DNA of 64,000 nt from Amorphochlora amoebiformis (Eukaryota > Cercozoa > Chlorarachniophyceae): contig BAAHQB010000023.1 in NCBI GenBank assembly GCA_054601695.1, positions 806,001 through 870,000 on the forward strand. Reading direction: 5' to 3'. The position numbers and the translations under genes are program-made. How positions within the stretch are numbered: the stretch's first letter is position 1; every line of letters starts with the position of its first letter. Under the pieces are notes generated by a model. The model was not told the DNA's origin and searched no databases. It saw nothing but the letters and a program-made list of their open reading frames with translations. This document shows, piece after piece, positions 1 through 59,420 of this stretch.

Positions 1-201
1 TATATATGTATGTATGCATGTTTATATATGTGCTAAATACTGTATGAATATGTATACACATGTAGATATACATATATAATATATATATATATTATATATA
101 CATTATATAACATACATAAATATATATATTATATATACACATATATATAGATTATATATATGACAAATATATATATGTATACATGTACATATTCTATAAA
201 C

Positions 202-258
<57 letters not shown>

Positions 259-269
259 TATAATATATA

Positions 270-354
<85 letters not shown>

Positions 355-379
355 TATTTAATATATATATTACATATAT

Positions 380-436
<57 letters not shown>

Positions 437-745
437 GTAATGTGAATATATAATGTATGTGTATTATCTTATGTATATATGTATATATATATATGTATGT
501 AACATATAATATATATATATATATATATATACATATATATACATATATTTATATATATATATATTATATATAGTCTATACATATGTATATTTACCTACAT
601 GTATATATATATATGTATATGTATGAATATATATATATATATGTACATATATATATATATATATATATATGTGTAATATATATATATATACATATATAAC
701 GAGCACTTACAATTATATTTCGTATCATTTTTATACTTGAAACAG
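1..745. repeat. TA-dominated sequence, probably intron of the HECT ligase gene
   Basis: Almost continuous (TA)n with scattered ATG/ATGTAC interruptions. The longest pure stretches lie near 200-250, 270-340 and 385-430. No exon was seen. Since the first exon found at 746 starts in mid-codon, this is most likely an upstream intron. Confidence 0.7.
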
Positions 746-23198
<22,453 letters not shown>

Positions 23199-23438
23199 GG
23201 GATCATAATGTCCGAGGTGTTTGTTCAATGCTGAGATCAACATTCCGGGAAGTATTGTCAGTACGAAACTAGCCACTAGGCGCAGAGCATTTGTATATAG
23301 GTGAAGTAAGTAAGAGTTATATTCTACTTATTATGACGTTCACGGTAAGATCATCATCTAGATCATAAGCATACTGCCATCGGATGAAAACGTGTACACG
23401 TACGTGCGGAAGTGAACGTCTCAGACCGTATATATCTA

Positions 23439-23489
<51 letters not shown>

Positions 23490-24438
23490 TATCTAGATAC
23501 AATATGTGTATTAATACTAGTAATATAGATACTGCCTGTTAAAAGTTTATAATCTTAAAACACATAATAAAAGACTCTTGAAAACATGCGTACCAACGTA
23601 CATACCGTGACCCACGTACAACATAAGTACTTGCGGCAGCATCTTCTAGATCTTACGAATATACGTACGCACATACGTACCAGGACCTACACGTACGCAT
23701 ATCTAGAATATACGTACCAACATAGTCTCACCAACGTACGTATCTAGTTATGAGACAGATAATATAATACGCAATAAATAATATACATATATATATATAG
23801 TTATATATGTGTATGTGTATATATATATATACACATACATTTTTAATATACGATATATTGTATATATATCTAGATATACTGGTCATAGCTCAACATAACC
23901 AGCTTAAGTGCCACATACAACATGCGTATCAATGTTAGTATTATCGATACCAAAAACATACAACATATGCACAACCTAACTCCAAAACAAGAATTTAAGA
24001 TCACAATATGTATTGTATATTCCTAACATACCTCTTACGTATACATTATTTCAACTTTTACAGTGTGTTCATATGACTATGTTAGGATTAGATACATTCA
24101 TATACAATTGGCACAGTTTCAGTCTTATTTATTTGATGCATTCCAACCATTGCCGTGTTGACACTATTGTGTGCAACTGTGCAATCTAGTCAATAACGGA
24201 TAATAACACTGGATACATACTAGCTGCTATGGAGATATAGGCCTCTCGGAGCCACTAGAGCCAGAGTTTGAGGCGATATCATCTAGATCATCTAGATCAT
24301 AACGGTCTAGCTATCTGTCTATTTCTCTTGCTTTTACAGCGTCTAGTAAGACGTGTCTGCAGTCTGCGTATATATATATACATATATCTAGATATATGTA
24401 CACAAATATATATGTATATATATATATATATATATATT

Positions 24439-24494
<56 letters not shown>

Positions 24495-24752
24495 CGGTTC
24501 CGTAAATCCCATTGATCATCCGCGTGACATATGCGACTTCGAATTCAGTCTATATTGCGTAACCCGCCTTTCCCGCCCAGTGTTATCCGCCCGCCAATCT
24601 AGCCCATGATATCCGATGCCAGCAAACAATTGTCGACCTCACATTACGCTACGTCGAGTTATGTCAACCTGAAGTCCCTCCCTAGAAACAAGCTTTCCAG
24701 AACACTTCAAGTCCGTCGTTATGAACGCTGACGTTAAAGGTCTGAAGGACCG
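23199..24752. other. Convergent intergenic spacer, CTAG-rich
   Basis: Lies between the HECT ligase stop (+) and the TOP1 stop (-). No gene was seen. From 23260 to 24370 CTAG recurs (about 19 by hand count against 4-5 expected), often as TCTAGA, along with ACGTAC words. TA repeats occur at 23450-23485 and 24410-24490. Both 3' untranslated regions and their terminators must lie here. Confidence 0.75.
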
Positions 24753-34649
<9,897 letters not shown>

Positions 34650-34813
34650 CAGGAGCCGAAATTTTCCCAAAAAGTTAAAACGTCGGCTAGGAGATCTACA
34701 AGCCCCGGGAAGCCCCGTGGAAGCCCCGTAATCCCCCGTTATCCCTTGATAAATCCCGGGGCTCGGGGAAAAAAGTGACAAAAGCTCCGATCCTACCGCA
34801 GTTCTAGGCCGCG
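34650..34813. promoter_or_regulatory. Bidirectional promoter region, TOP1/RPS6
   Basis: Only 164 bp separate the two start codons, which point away from each other. The region has no TA repeat and is GC-rich. It contains AAGCCCCG three times (GGAAGCCCCG, TGGAAGCCCCG and related), ATCCCCCG and ATCCCGGGGCTCGGGG. No TATA box was seen. That it drives both genes is inferred from position. Confidence 0.7.
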
Positions 34814-35883
34814 ATGAAGGTGTGTGTACATCCAGCGTAGGCTTTACAGGATAGGGAGGAGAGGAAATGGGACCTTAAGGGGATGGGAAAGCCTATGAAA
34901 AGAGAGCAAACCACTTTCGATTTAGGTTTTGACACATGGATATGTTTTTTTTCCAGCTCAACATTTCTTGCCCGGCAACCGGGTGCCAGAAATGCATCGA
35001 GATTGAGGACGAGAAGAAGCTGTAATATACACACATACAGCACACACAAAAAAGAAAAGTATATGAATATCCACGTATGTTTCCCCTTTTGAAGAGGTGG
35101 TTCCTAGTTGCGCTTAGCTGGGAAGGGAAAATAATGTAATAAAATTGTGTACAATTATCTCAAATCCTTATTGATTCTATCAAACCCCACAGCCTACCCT
35201 TCTACGACATGCGTATGGCCCAGGAGATTGAGGGCGATGTCCTAGGCGAGGAGTACAAAGGTTACGTGTTTAAGATCACGGGCGGTAACGACAAGCAGGG
35301 TTTCCCTATGGTTCAGGGTGTACTCCTCAGCACCCGTACCCGCCTCCTCCTAAAGAAGGGCTCTCCGTGCTACAGACCTCGCAGGAAGGGCGAGCGCAAG
35401 CGCAAATCTGTTCGTGGTTGCATCGTTTCTCACGATCTTTCTGTTCTTAACCTCGCGATCGTGAGGAAGGGCGACAACGACGTACAGGGCCTGACTGATG
35501 AAAAGTCGGCCAAACCCCGTCGCCTTGGGCCCAAGCGTGCCAACAAGATCCGCAAATTGTTCAACCTTGGGCCAGATGGTGATCCTAGGGACGGAATCGT
35601 CCGCAGGGTTATCAAGGTGGAGGGAAAGAAAGATAGGTCAAAAGCCCCGAAGATCCAGAGGCTAGTCACCCCCGAGCGTCTTCAGCGCAAGGTCAAATGG
35701 AGGGCTGAGCGCCGGCGCCGCTGGCAAAAGAGCCGCGCCGCCGCCAAGGAGTACAATACCCTTGTCGCCAAGCGCATGAAGGAAGAGCGCGAGCGCCGCC
35801 AATCGTACAAGGAGAAGAGGCGCTCGTTGTCACGCAAGATGAGCGAGAAGAAGGCGCCCGAGAAGACGATCAACAAGGCGTAG
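34814..35883 (+). CDS. RPS6: 40S ribosomal protein S6 (eS6)
   Basis: Small-subunit ribosomal protein, the classic S6-kinase target. Exons: 34814-34819 (ATG AAG only), 34957-35021, 35193-35883. The joined 253 aa start [17 protein letters not shown], continue [12 protein letters not shown] and [15 protein letters not shown], and include [20 protein letters not shown] and [18 protein letters not shown]. The C-terminus is a basic helix with [12 protein letters not shown] in place of the animal phosphoserine tail. A continuous frame begins at ATG 35209, but that start would lose the conserved N-terminus. The splice sites AAG|gtgtgt, ccag|CTC, CT|gtaata and ccacag|C restore it exactly. Introns of 137 and 171 bp lack TA repeats. 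Confidence 0.97.
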
Positions 35884-36387
35884 ATTCATTTCTCCCTATG
35901 AATCATTTCGTCCTTCCATTCTCGAACATCTACCCATTGTCGTCTTGGAGGGGTCTCCTCAGATTCCCCTGGCTCCATCATCAGAAGATGAGATTAGCCC
36001 TTATCAATGCCTTCCACATCGAGCGTCTCACCTTGGCCACGAGTGCGTCCGTGTGCTGGGTAGGGCTATCCTCTCTTCGTTCCGTTGGTACGACACGCTG
36101 CGTCTAGCTTTCTGTACGTGAACGCATGTTGAATCCATTGGTTTATCATTTGGCTCACCATCAAATACATGATATATACCTAATATACATACAAGGCGTA
36201 ATCTTACAATTCGAAAATAGTTCGGTCGTCTAGATCGATTAATCTAGTGATTGGGATAGTTCCTCGTATAGGATATCTCAATTTATCCGACGGTATATAT
36301 ACAACATATACAACACTAATGTATGATACAATTGTCACATAGTCATAAATAAACTTTATATACATGAATAAAAACTGTGTGTATATT

Positions 36388-36418
<31 letters not shown>

Positions 36419-36546
36419 CACATACACCACAGAACACACAGTGTGTGTGTATATAATAATATGTATATTTATATATATGTATATATGATTACATATATAT
36501 ACATATACACACACACATACACACATGTGTGTGTATATATATATAC

Positions 36547-36581
<35 letters not shown>

Positions 36582-36659
36582 GAATATTTGCAGATTACCG
36601 TAACATATATATATGTATATTATATATAATTATATATATATATATATTATATATATATA

Positions 36660-36729
<70 letters not shown>

Positions 36730-37081
36730 CACATACACACGCCTATATTATCATGGTAATACATATACATACTAGTATATATGTATATAATATACATATA
36801 CTAGATACATGATATAACTGGTATAATCAAGCTAGTATTTTTATCATTACGATCGCCGTCGTCAATCCACGCATTCATTTTAATTAAATAATGATACCAA
36901 TTAATAGCCTCGGCGACACGTGCACTAGTTGCAGCTAGCCTATGATAATATTAATCTAGTTAATCTGTCTAAAATATACAGTCAGTAGCTCTGACACTGG
37001 CCCTGGATCTAGTGGATCGCCCTGCAATTAATACTATTATGATCATGTTACGCACATGAATACATAGCACATGTACATACA

Positions 37082-37141
<60 letters not shown>

Positions 37142-37194
37142 GCACACACACACACACATATATACACATACATATACATCAATACATACATATA

Positions 37195-37232
<38 letters not shown>

Positions 37233-37359
37233 GTATATTATATATGTATATATGAGTATATATACATATTTTATATATGTATATATATATAATATGTAAC
37301 ATATATGTATATATACAAGTATACATATACATATATATATATATATATATATAAATATA

Positions 37360-37399
<40 letters not shown>

Positions 37400-37435
37400 A
37401 AACATATATGTGTATTTACATGTATATATACATAT

Positions 37436-37481
<46 letters not shown>

Positions 37482-37663
37482 TTATGGAGTACCTAAATAT
37501 GTTTGTAATACATGCAAAGAATATTTATGCAAGTACATATGCATATAATGTACGTACTCACATATATTTTTAAATTTATGCATACGTACAAATATATACA
37601 TATATATATATATATATATAATATATATACATATTCACACACACACACATAACATACTGTTGC

Positions 37664-37727
<64 letters not shown>

Positions 37728-37897
37728 ATGTACATTTAATACACTTATATATATATATATATGTATATATATATGTATTATAATATATAAATATACATAT
37801 ATATACATATACATATATATGTACATATATGTGTATGTATATACATATTATACGTATATATATGTATATATGTATATATATATATATATATGTGTTT

Positions 37898-37973
<76 letters not shown>

Positions 37974-38075
37974 CCCCCACAGGAAAAACATACGAACAAC
38001 ATCTACACAAACTCAAAGACAATAATCTGATCTCTCTCTCCCTCTCTCACACATACGCACGCACGCAATTCTACC
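35884..38075. other. Convergent intergenic spacer between RPS6 and glucokinase
   Basis: About 35884-36110 is unique sequence, probably the RPS6 3' untranslated region. 36200-37030 has recurrent CTAG (about ten by hand count) mixed with TA tracts at 36600-36730. 37080-37980 is mostly (TA)n with CA/GT runs. The glucokinase terminal exon starts at 38076 on the other strand; ACACAC and TCTCTC runs precede it. No further gene was seen. Confidence 0.7.
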
Positions 38076-52075
<14,000 letters not shown>

Positions 52076-52301
52076 GATATGCACGTCGTTCCGATGTGAG
52101 TTCTTTTGGTTGGACAATAGTCGTCGTGCTGCTCATTGACATATGCAAATAACGGAACTGTTGATATGTCAGATATTAGTATAGATATACATCCATATCG
52201 ATCCGATTAATAAGTGAATCCGGGACATCCCCGGTACAAGTTTCCCGGGACACCCCAAGGACACATTTTGACAGAAGCTTGTCTTTTGACCACAGCCATC
52301 C
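52076..52301. promoter_or_regulatory. Bidirectional promoter region, glucokinase/Rieske-like gene
   Basis: 226 bp between divergent start codons, free of long TA repeats. It holds two copies of a CCGGGACA(T/C)CCC element (about 52220-52232 and 52245-52257). An upstream in-frame ATG for glucokinase at 52117 would shorten the region, but 52075 places the hydrophobic signal segment nearer the N-terminus. Promoter function is inferred from position. Confidence 0.65.
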
Positions 52302-52967
52302 ATGACCACTTTCGGCCTCCTTCTCCTCGCACTCATCGCCTATGCGCATCCATGCGCGCGAAGCCGTTCTCTCCACCAGAGTCAACATATGGGGGGATTG
52401 GAGAGGGCCTTTTCCTACCGAAAAAAGGCCCTTAGACGCTTGGTTCTTGGCGCCCGGCCAGAAGGGGCGAGGGGGAGAGCGATTGAGAGGTGAAGGGGTG
52501 GTCAAGGTGGTTGGGGGGCACGCGAAGGGGTAGAAGTTTGTCATTGTGGTAATTTCCGGGAGGGGAAGGTAAAGTAGTTCTCTTATTTGCGAGGATGTTG
52601 TGTGGAGGGATGGATTGGACGAGAATACAGGGTTTGGGCTTTGTAGTGAATAAAATGAGGATTAGGAACAACCAGGCATGGTAAAAAGAAATAAGATATT
52701 CAACCTTAATATGTGGAATCCTCTTTGTAGTCGCTACACGGAGCGTGGAAGTATGTTGAGACGCGGAAGTGACACGTGTGCTTTAAGTCGAATTTTTTTC
52801 TTTAGGGAAAATCGGTCAAAGTCTGCTGATGGGTTCTCGGGAGCATCCAAGGCAGCTAAGAAGGCGAGGGCTAAGAAGGCTACTCAGCAGCTCGGGAAGG
52901 CGGAGGTATCGTAGTGATATATCCAAGTATATTTTTTACACTCCTATGTTCATATATACGAACATAT

Positions 52968-53008
<41 letters not shown>

Positions 53009-53057
53009 AATATATATATATCACATATAATTAAAAATATACGTTTTTTAGATATAT

Positions 53058-53132
<75 letters not shown>

Positions 53133-53158
53133 TTATATATATAGTGTTGATATATGTG

Positions 53159-53209
<51 letters not shown>

Positions 53210-53225
53210 GTGTGTGTGTGTGTAA

Positions 53226-53256
<31 letters not shown>

Positions 53257-53738
53257 ATGTTTACTTTTCTGTATTTATGTATTACACGTATATTATATAT
53301 AATATATATTTATATTTATATACATATATATATATATATATATTATACATATATATATATGTGTGTGACACACACATGGACATACTTTTACCTTATCGTA
53401 TCATAAGATACTTACATCTTCATATGCTTGTATTATTATGTACTTATATCATTATATACTCATATCATAATATACTCATATCACTACATTATTACTTATA
53501 TCATTGAAGACTTTAAAAATTATATACCTACATCCATTTTCCTCTTTATTATATATTTATTATATCGTTATATACTCATATCTTTGCATACTTATAGCAT
53601 AATAATATACCCATGTACTTGTATACTTAATACTGTTTGCAATATATACTTAAATAATTATTTACGTATAGGCTAACACTTTGATGAAGCAGGGGTTTAC
53701 ACGTCTAGCTTCCCAGAAAGTATATGTTATATATGCAT

Positions 53739-53781
<43 letters not shown>

Positions 53782-53908
53782 ATATATTTGTGTTTGTGTG
53801 TTTGAATTACATGTTTGAATGCATGTGAAAATGTTATATAAATACAAATCATATTACACATACATATATATATATACTAACATTTTTAACATATCTTCAT
53901 ATGATATA

Positions 53909-54006
<98 letters not shown>

Positions 54007-54231
54007 GGTGTACATATATATATATATATATATGTGTGTGCGTGTGTATTTGTAGTCATACATATCACACCCATCGAACGAAAAGAGAGAAAGCAAAAGA
54101 GATAGAGAAAGATTGAGAGAAAAGAGAAAAAAAGAGAGAGAAAGCGAGGGAGAAAAGGACAGAGAAAGACAGAGAGAGGAAGCGAGACACAGAGAGAGGA
54201 AGCGAGAGACAGAGAAAGAGAGAGGAAGAGC

Positions 54232-54271
<40 letters not shown>

Positions 54272-54516
54272 AAGAGAGAGAGAAAAATAGAGAGAGAGAT
54301 GAAGAGAGAGAGAAAGATGAAGAGAGAGAGGGAGAGGAAGAGAGAGAGAGAGAAAGAGAGAGAGTAAGAAAGTGAGAGGAACCGCAGAAGAGGTTAGGAA
54401 TATAATTTAAATTAAGTTCAATATATAGCCTCATCCTTGCCTGACCCCATCTTTATCCTAACCAATTCTAACATTATACCCTAAGCCCCAACCACAATTC
54501 TAATGTGAACATACAT

Positions 54517-54571
<55 letters not shown>

Positions 54572-55131
54572 CATACATATATATCTATATATATATATAT
54601 ATATCGTACATATACATACCTTTATCCCAATTCTAATGTAAATGCACCCTAGCCTTAATTCCAATATTAAATGAACTTGACCCTAATTCAAATATATAAC
54701 TGTACCCAAACTCAAATTCTGATGTAAATGTAAGTGTGTAAGTTTTTAACCCTAATGTCATGGTTTGTATGAAAATATTAGGATTTCGAGATCAAAGGAA
54801 AGGATATTATCTCCGTCATAATCGGTAGCGTGTACACGTGTATACTTGGATTATAAATAAATATAAATATGTACAGATGTATTTTTATGTAATCTTTTAT
54901 ATGTTCATATTCTAAATGTTACATACACATATCCATATAGTTTGCTAAAAGATATATGGATTTTCAGCTTACTCTTGATCAGAGTTATAGTATCAATCAA
55001 GACAGAGCATACTACTCACTGCCAAGGATTGAATTACTTTCCTTAGAAGTTTATATTTGTACGTGTGTGTTTTCATTGCATGCATGTGAATAATGTGTCA
55101 GCAATTATGCATGATAGACACATACATATAG

Positions 55132-55192
<61 letters not shown>

Positions 55193-55637
55193 TTATTTAT
55201 CTATATGAAAATATATATATAAAAATATATATTTATGTACATGTATTTATATGTATGTATGTATATATATATATATATTATATACTCTCTTTTTATGCTT
55301 CTGTCTGCCTTCTCCTTTTTAGCAACTATTCTCCATAATTCCGCCTGTATGTGCACTATGTATATATAAGATGTATATGTAAAAAACATAGCATATAAAT
55401 ACATATAAATGAATATATACACAATTAAATTACATTTACAAACACAGATACATGTATTATGTACATACATACATACATATATATATATGTATATTCCAGG
55501 AGCAAATGCGTTCGCTATCCTTCGACATGACGATAGTCTATACGTCACTGATGCTGCCTGTCCTCCTTATAAGTTCCCTCTTGTGGATGCGACGATCACT
55601 GTGGAGGGGTACATGTGTATATTTATATATGTAGATA

Positions 55638-55672
<35 letters not shown>

Positions 55673-56187
55673 GTTTTTATATAAATATATATATATATAT
55701 GTGTGTGTGTGTTGTGGATGCTACAATCACTGTGTAATGGTATGTATGTATGTTTATATATATCAAAAACGTCTTGATAGTTAACACGTCTTGACAGTCA
55801 AGACGTGGGATGTTTTGACATTCCATTTGTGGGGTGTTTTGACAGTGAATATGTGGAGTGTATAGATTTGTGGGGTGTTTTGACAGTGAATATGTGGAGT
55901 GTATAGTTACAAAAGGTCTAACTTACTCACGGACTCTCTAGACAGCCAAACTCTGACATTGGGCGTATGAACACTGTCATGTACATACAAAACCATATAA
56001 ATAATATATATAGTAAATATTTTATATGGGTAGTATGTACGCTAGACACACATATATATATAACACACATATACATATACATGGCTATGTCGTGTAAGTG
56101 AATATGATATAATGTACACGCACATGTATATATATATATATATATATTATGTATTTATATATATATGTGTAGATATATTATACATAC

Positions 56188-56221
<34 letters not shown>

Positions 56222-56613
56222 GAAGGTGTATGTGTACATGAATGGATATAAGTTTCCTTATATGGATGCCACTATCACTTTGGAGAGATAACATATATAC
56301 ATATATATATATTTATATACATTTAAATTATATATATATATATAGTTATATATATATATATATTTATATATAATGTATATATATATATATATATTATATG
56401 TGTTTAATATGTACCATACGGGTACATTCAGGGGCGTTCCCGTGGTAGAGGATACTCTTACCGGATCCAAATTTGATCTCACGAGTGGTAATTCTATTGA
56501 ATATGTGCTTCTAGGATGTAGCATAATTCTGGATACATACATAAGTATATGTATATATGTATATACAATACATATTTAGACATGTATATATTGAGAATAT
56601 ATTTGAATATGTG

Positions 56614-56656
<43 letters not shown>

Positions 56657-56672
56657 CATAGTTTGTATGTAT

Positions 56673-56711
<39 letters not shown>

Positions 56712-57127
56712 ACATATTATATACACACATATGCATACAATAAATATTTCTACGTGTGTAAATATATGTATTGACCTATCCGATGTACATACATTACGTA
56801 AATATACATACATTATACAAATACATATATATATATATATACGTACACGTACGTATATATATACCAATCATTGAAATACATTACAGGAAAAAACATAGTC
56901 TGGTGTCCTTCCGGTGGGTTAAATCCCATCAAGGGTATCTTTAACGCTATGAAGCAGTCAGAAGATCCGGAGAATCTCTCGATGTAATGCAAGTTTATGC
57001 ATATATATTTATGTATGTATGTATCATGTATATATATATATATATAAATATATGTAGGTATATATATTGAAGATACTGAGGATCTTTCGATGTAACGCAA
57101 GTTTATGCAAATATGTTCATGTATATG

Positions 57128-57167
<40 letters not shown>

Positions 57168-57168
57168 T

Positions 57169-57206
<38 letters not shown>

Positions 57207-57257
57207 TTGTATATGTATATATACATATATATTATATTTATATATATATATATATAT

Positions 57258-57290
<33 letters not shown>

Positions 57291-57366
57291 TAGATATATT
57301 ATATATATATATATATATTCATACTAGTCTTATATTTACATACGCATTATACAATTACACATATAT

Positions 57367-57398
<32 letters not shown>

Positions 57399-57403
57399 GT
57401 ATA

Positions 57404-57439
<36 letters not shown>

Positions 57440-57591
57440 ATCTGATGATCATATTAACATACGTAAAGTATAACACTGCTAATATATTGCATATTGTACA
57501 TTGTACATATTACTCCTGGTCTATTTCATACTGCAGATACCCGGTGAAGCTGACAGAAGACGGCGAGATCTGGGGTAAAGTTCCTGTGTGA
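52302..57591 (+). CDS. Rieske-fold protein lacking 2Fe-2S ligands, PSB33/TEF5-like, plastid-targeted (8 exons)
   Basis: Exons: 52302-52489, 52806-52905, 53672-53719, 54782-54824, 55500-55608, 56432-56487, 56887-56983, 57537-57591. They join in phase to 231 aa. The N-terminus [21 protein letters not shown] is a signal peptide, followed by an Arg-rich segment and a Lys/Ala helix ([19 protein letters not shown]). The domain then reads [68 protein letters not shown]. Its layout is that of a Rieske domain, but the first CxH box reads CPP and the second CxxH box reads DTLT, so no cluster can be held in the usual way. PSB33 of plants, a thylakoid protein linked to photosystem II, also has a Rieske fold without ligands. 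That assignment is from memory and by fold logic, not by a search. Confidence 0.85.
54080..54380 (+). repeat. Polypurine GA-rich tract of about 300 bp
   Basis: GAGAGAGAAAGAG runs, almost free of pyrimidines, lie in the intron between exons 53672-53719 and 54782-54824 of the Rieske-like gene. The RERERE and SLSLSL open frames on the two strands are artefacts. Confidence 0.85.
55790..55915 (+). repeat. Short tandem duplications around TGTGGGGTGTTTTGACAGTG
   Basis: GTGGGGTGTTTTGACAGTGA followed by ATATGTGGAGTGTATAG occurs twice (about 55830-55865 and 55868-55907), preceded by CGTCTTGATAGT and CGTCTTGACAGT. It is intronic, after exon 55500-55608. Confidence 0.75.
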
Positions 57592-58489
57592 TCATGATCA
57601 CTAATCATTGGTACGTCACAGCGCCTACAGCCATGATTTTAAATCTAGATACCGCAGTCTAGGCAGTACTACTAGTAAGTTGGCCCGGCGTTCAACCACT
57701 AGAACCACTTCCTTGCTACCGTGAGTATTGTATAATTTGTATCTAGAGTATGTCTAGATGCATCACTTGGATCCCGGGATCAATCGTACTTTGAAATCTT
57801 AAGTTCTTAACTAGATAAATTCAATGAATATCACAACTGAACTCTACAGATCAAGAGATAGGGTTGTTTCTAGAGTATCTCTAGTATCTAGCTCAGCCGC
57901 AAAAGGATATCCTTCAGGCTAATAACTCTAGTAACTACGTCACACTGCTGCGTCACGGTACGGCCCTTGAAAAACACCGTAGTATACGTAGTATAGGTAC
58001 TAGAGGTAGTACCCTAGGTCTAGTAGGTCTAGCTAGCTAGATATACTAGATATAGTAGGTACCTGGGTTACGGTTACTCTAATACTACTCTAGATCTAGA
58101 CTGACTAGACTGAGTCTGGGACTCTAGACTCTAGACTGTGGGTACGCGCGCGCGCGGTCTAACTAGTCTATATATAACGGCTAGAACGGTTCCGTGGCGC
58201 TACTTCTAGCTAGGCTAGTACTTGTACTTCTAGACTTGTTGTATCTGGTACTACTACTAGTACTAGTACTAGTCGTAGCTTATTCAGTATAATCTAGATA
58301 GTCTCTAGACTAGTAGAGTCTAGAATCTAACTCCTAGAACTCCAGAACGAGAACTATTTTTATAGCCTGTTAGCTTGAACGGTTACAGTAGTTTAAACAG
58401 TTATTATACTAGAGAAAAAAAAATTTGAAATTTCTCAAACTTCCGATACAATCACGGCTAACATTAGGATCTAACTACTATATATACAT
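57592..58489. other. Convergent intergenic spacer with extreme CTAG density
   Basis: About 39 CTAG tetramers by hand count in 0.9 kb, against 3-4 expected by chance. Many overlap as CTAGCTAG, TCTAGATCTAGA and ACTAGTACTAGTACTAGT. Also contains GCGCGCGCGC at 58147-58156. It lies between the Rieske-like stop and the WD40 stop. No gene and no TA microsatellite were seen. Confidence 0.85.
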
Positions 58490-59027
58490 CTAGTACAACC
58501 TGTGCTCCAAAAGAACACCTGCTCGAAACCCGACTATAAGACTTCCTTCAACACGTATCCCGACGTTCGCGTGCGACTCCCTACTCGATCGCCACCGGGC
58601 GACCAGATTCCCCTGCAGAGTATAGGCCTCATGAGAGATGCAAGGCACATTCCTCCTATCGGAGACCTCCATATCAGCGCTGGACTCCTGTTTCGAATCA
58701 ACAGCGCTGTCCATACCATCTCGCAGCAAGCGTAAGGCTGTCTGCCTGATGTCCCTCCTAGTGACGCAGTAGATGACGTGGAGATTGCGAGAAATATGAG
58801 AGAAGGCCATGGATGCAACCGAGCTGTTAGAGGAAAGCGCCATTCTGCGGAGAACCTGAGGCGTTGGTTGATGTATGCATTACATATAAATATATATATA
58901 TATATGTATATATATATAAATATATATATATATATGTGTGTGTACATAGAAAGCATTTGTAATAGAATAATGTGTCACGTGTAAACGTATACACACGCAC
59001 ACATGTGTATATGTGTATATTTATATT

Positions 59028-59065
<38 letters not shown>

Positions 59066-59153
59066 CTACATGTGTGCACATATATAGCACATACACATGT
59101 GTATATCTGAAGATATATAAATGTATATATGTATGTATGCATATATATAGTAT

Positions 59154-59185
<32 letters not shown>

Positions 59186-59218
59186 GTACATATATTATAT
59201 ATTATATATATATATATA

Positions 59219-59308
<90 letters not shown>

Positions 59309-59366
59309 GAACAAATATACATATGTATATATATATATAGTACATATATATATTAATTTACATATA

Positions 59367-59420
<54 letters not shown>

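Noticed and set aside
35209-35211. ATG at 35209 as the RPS6 start
   Set aside because: It would drop the conserved MKLNIS..ATGCQK N-terminus, which is restored by two upstream exons with correct splice sites and phase.
54113-54367. Arg/Glu-rich 84-codon open frame, and the Ser/Leu-rich frame opposite
   Set aside because: Both are readings of a GA polypurine tract in an intron.
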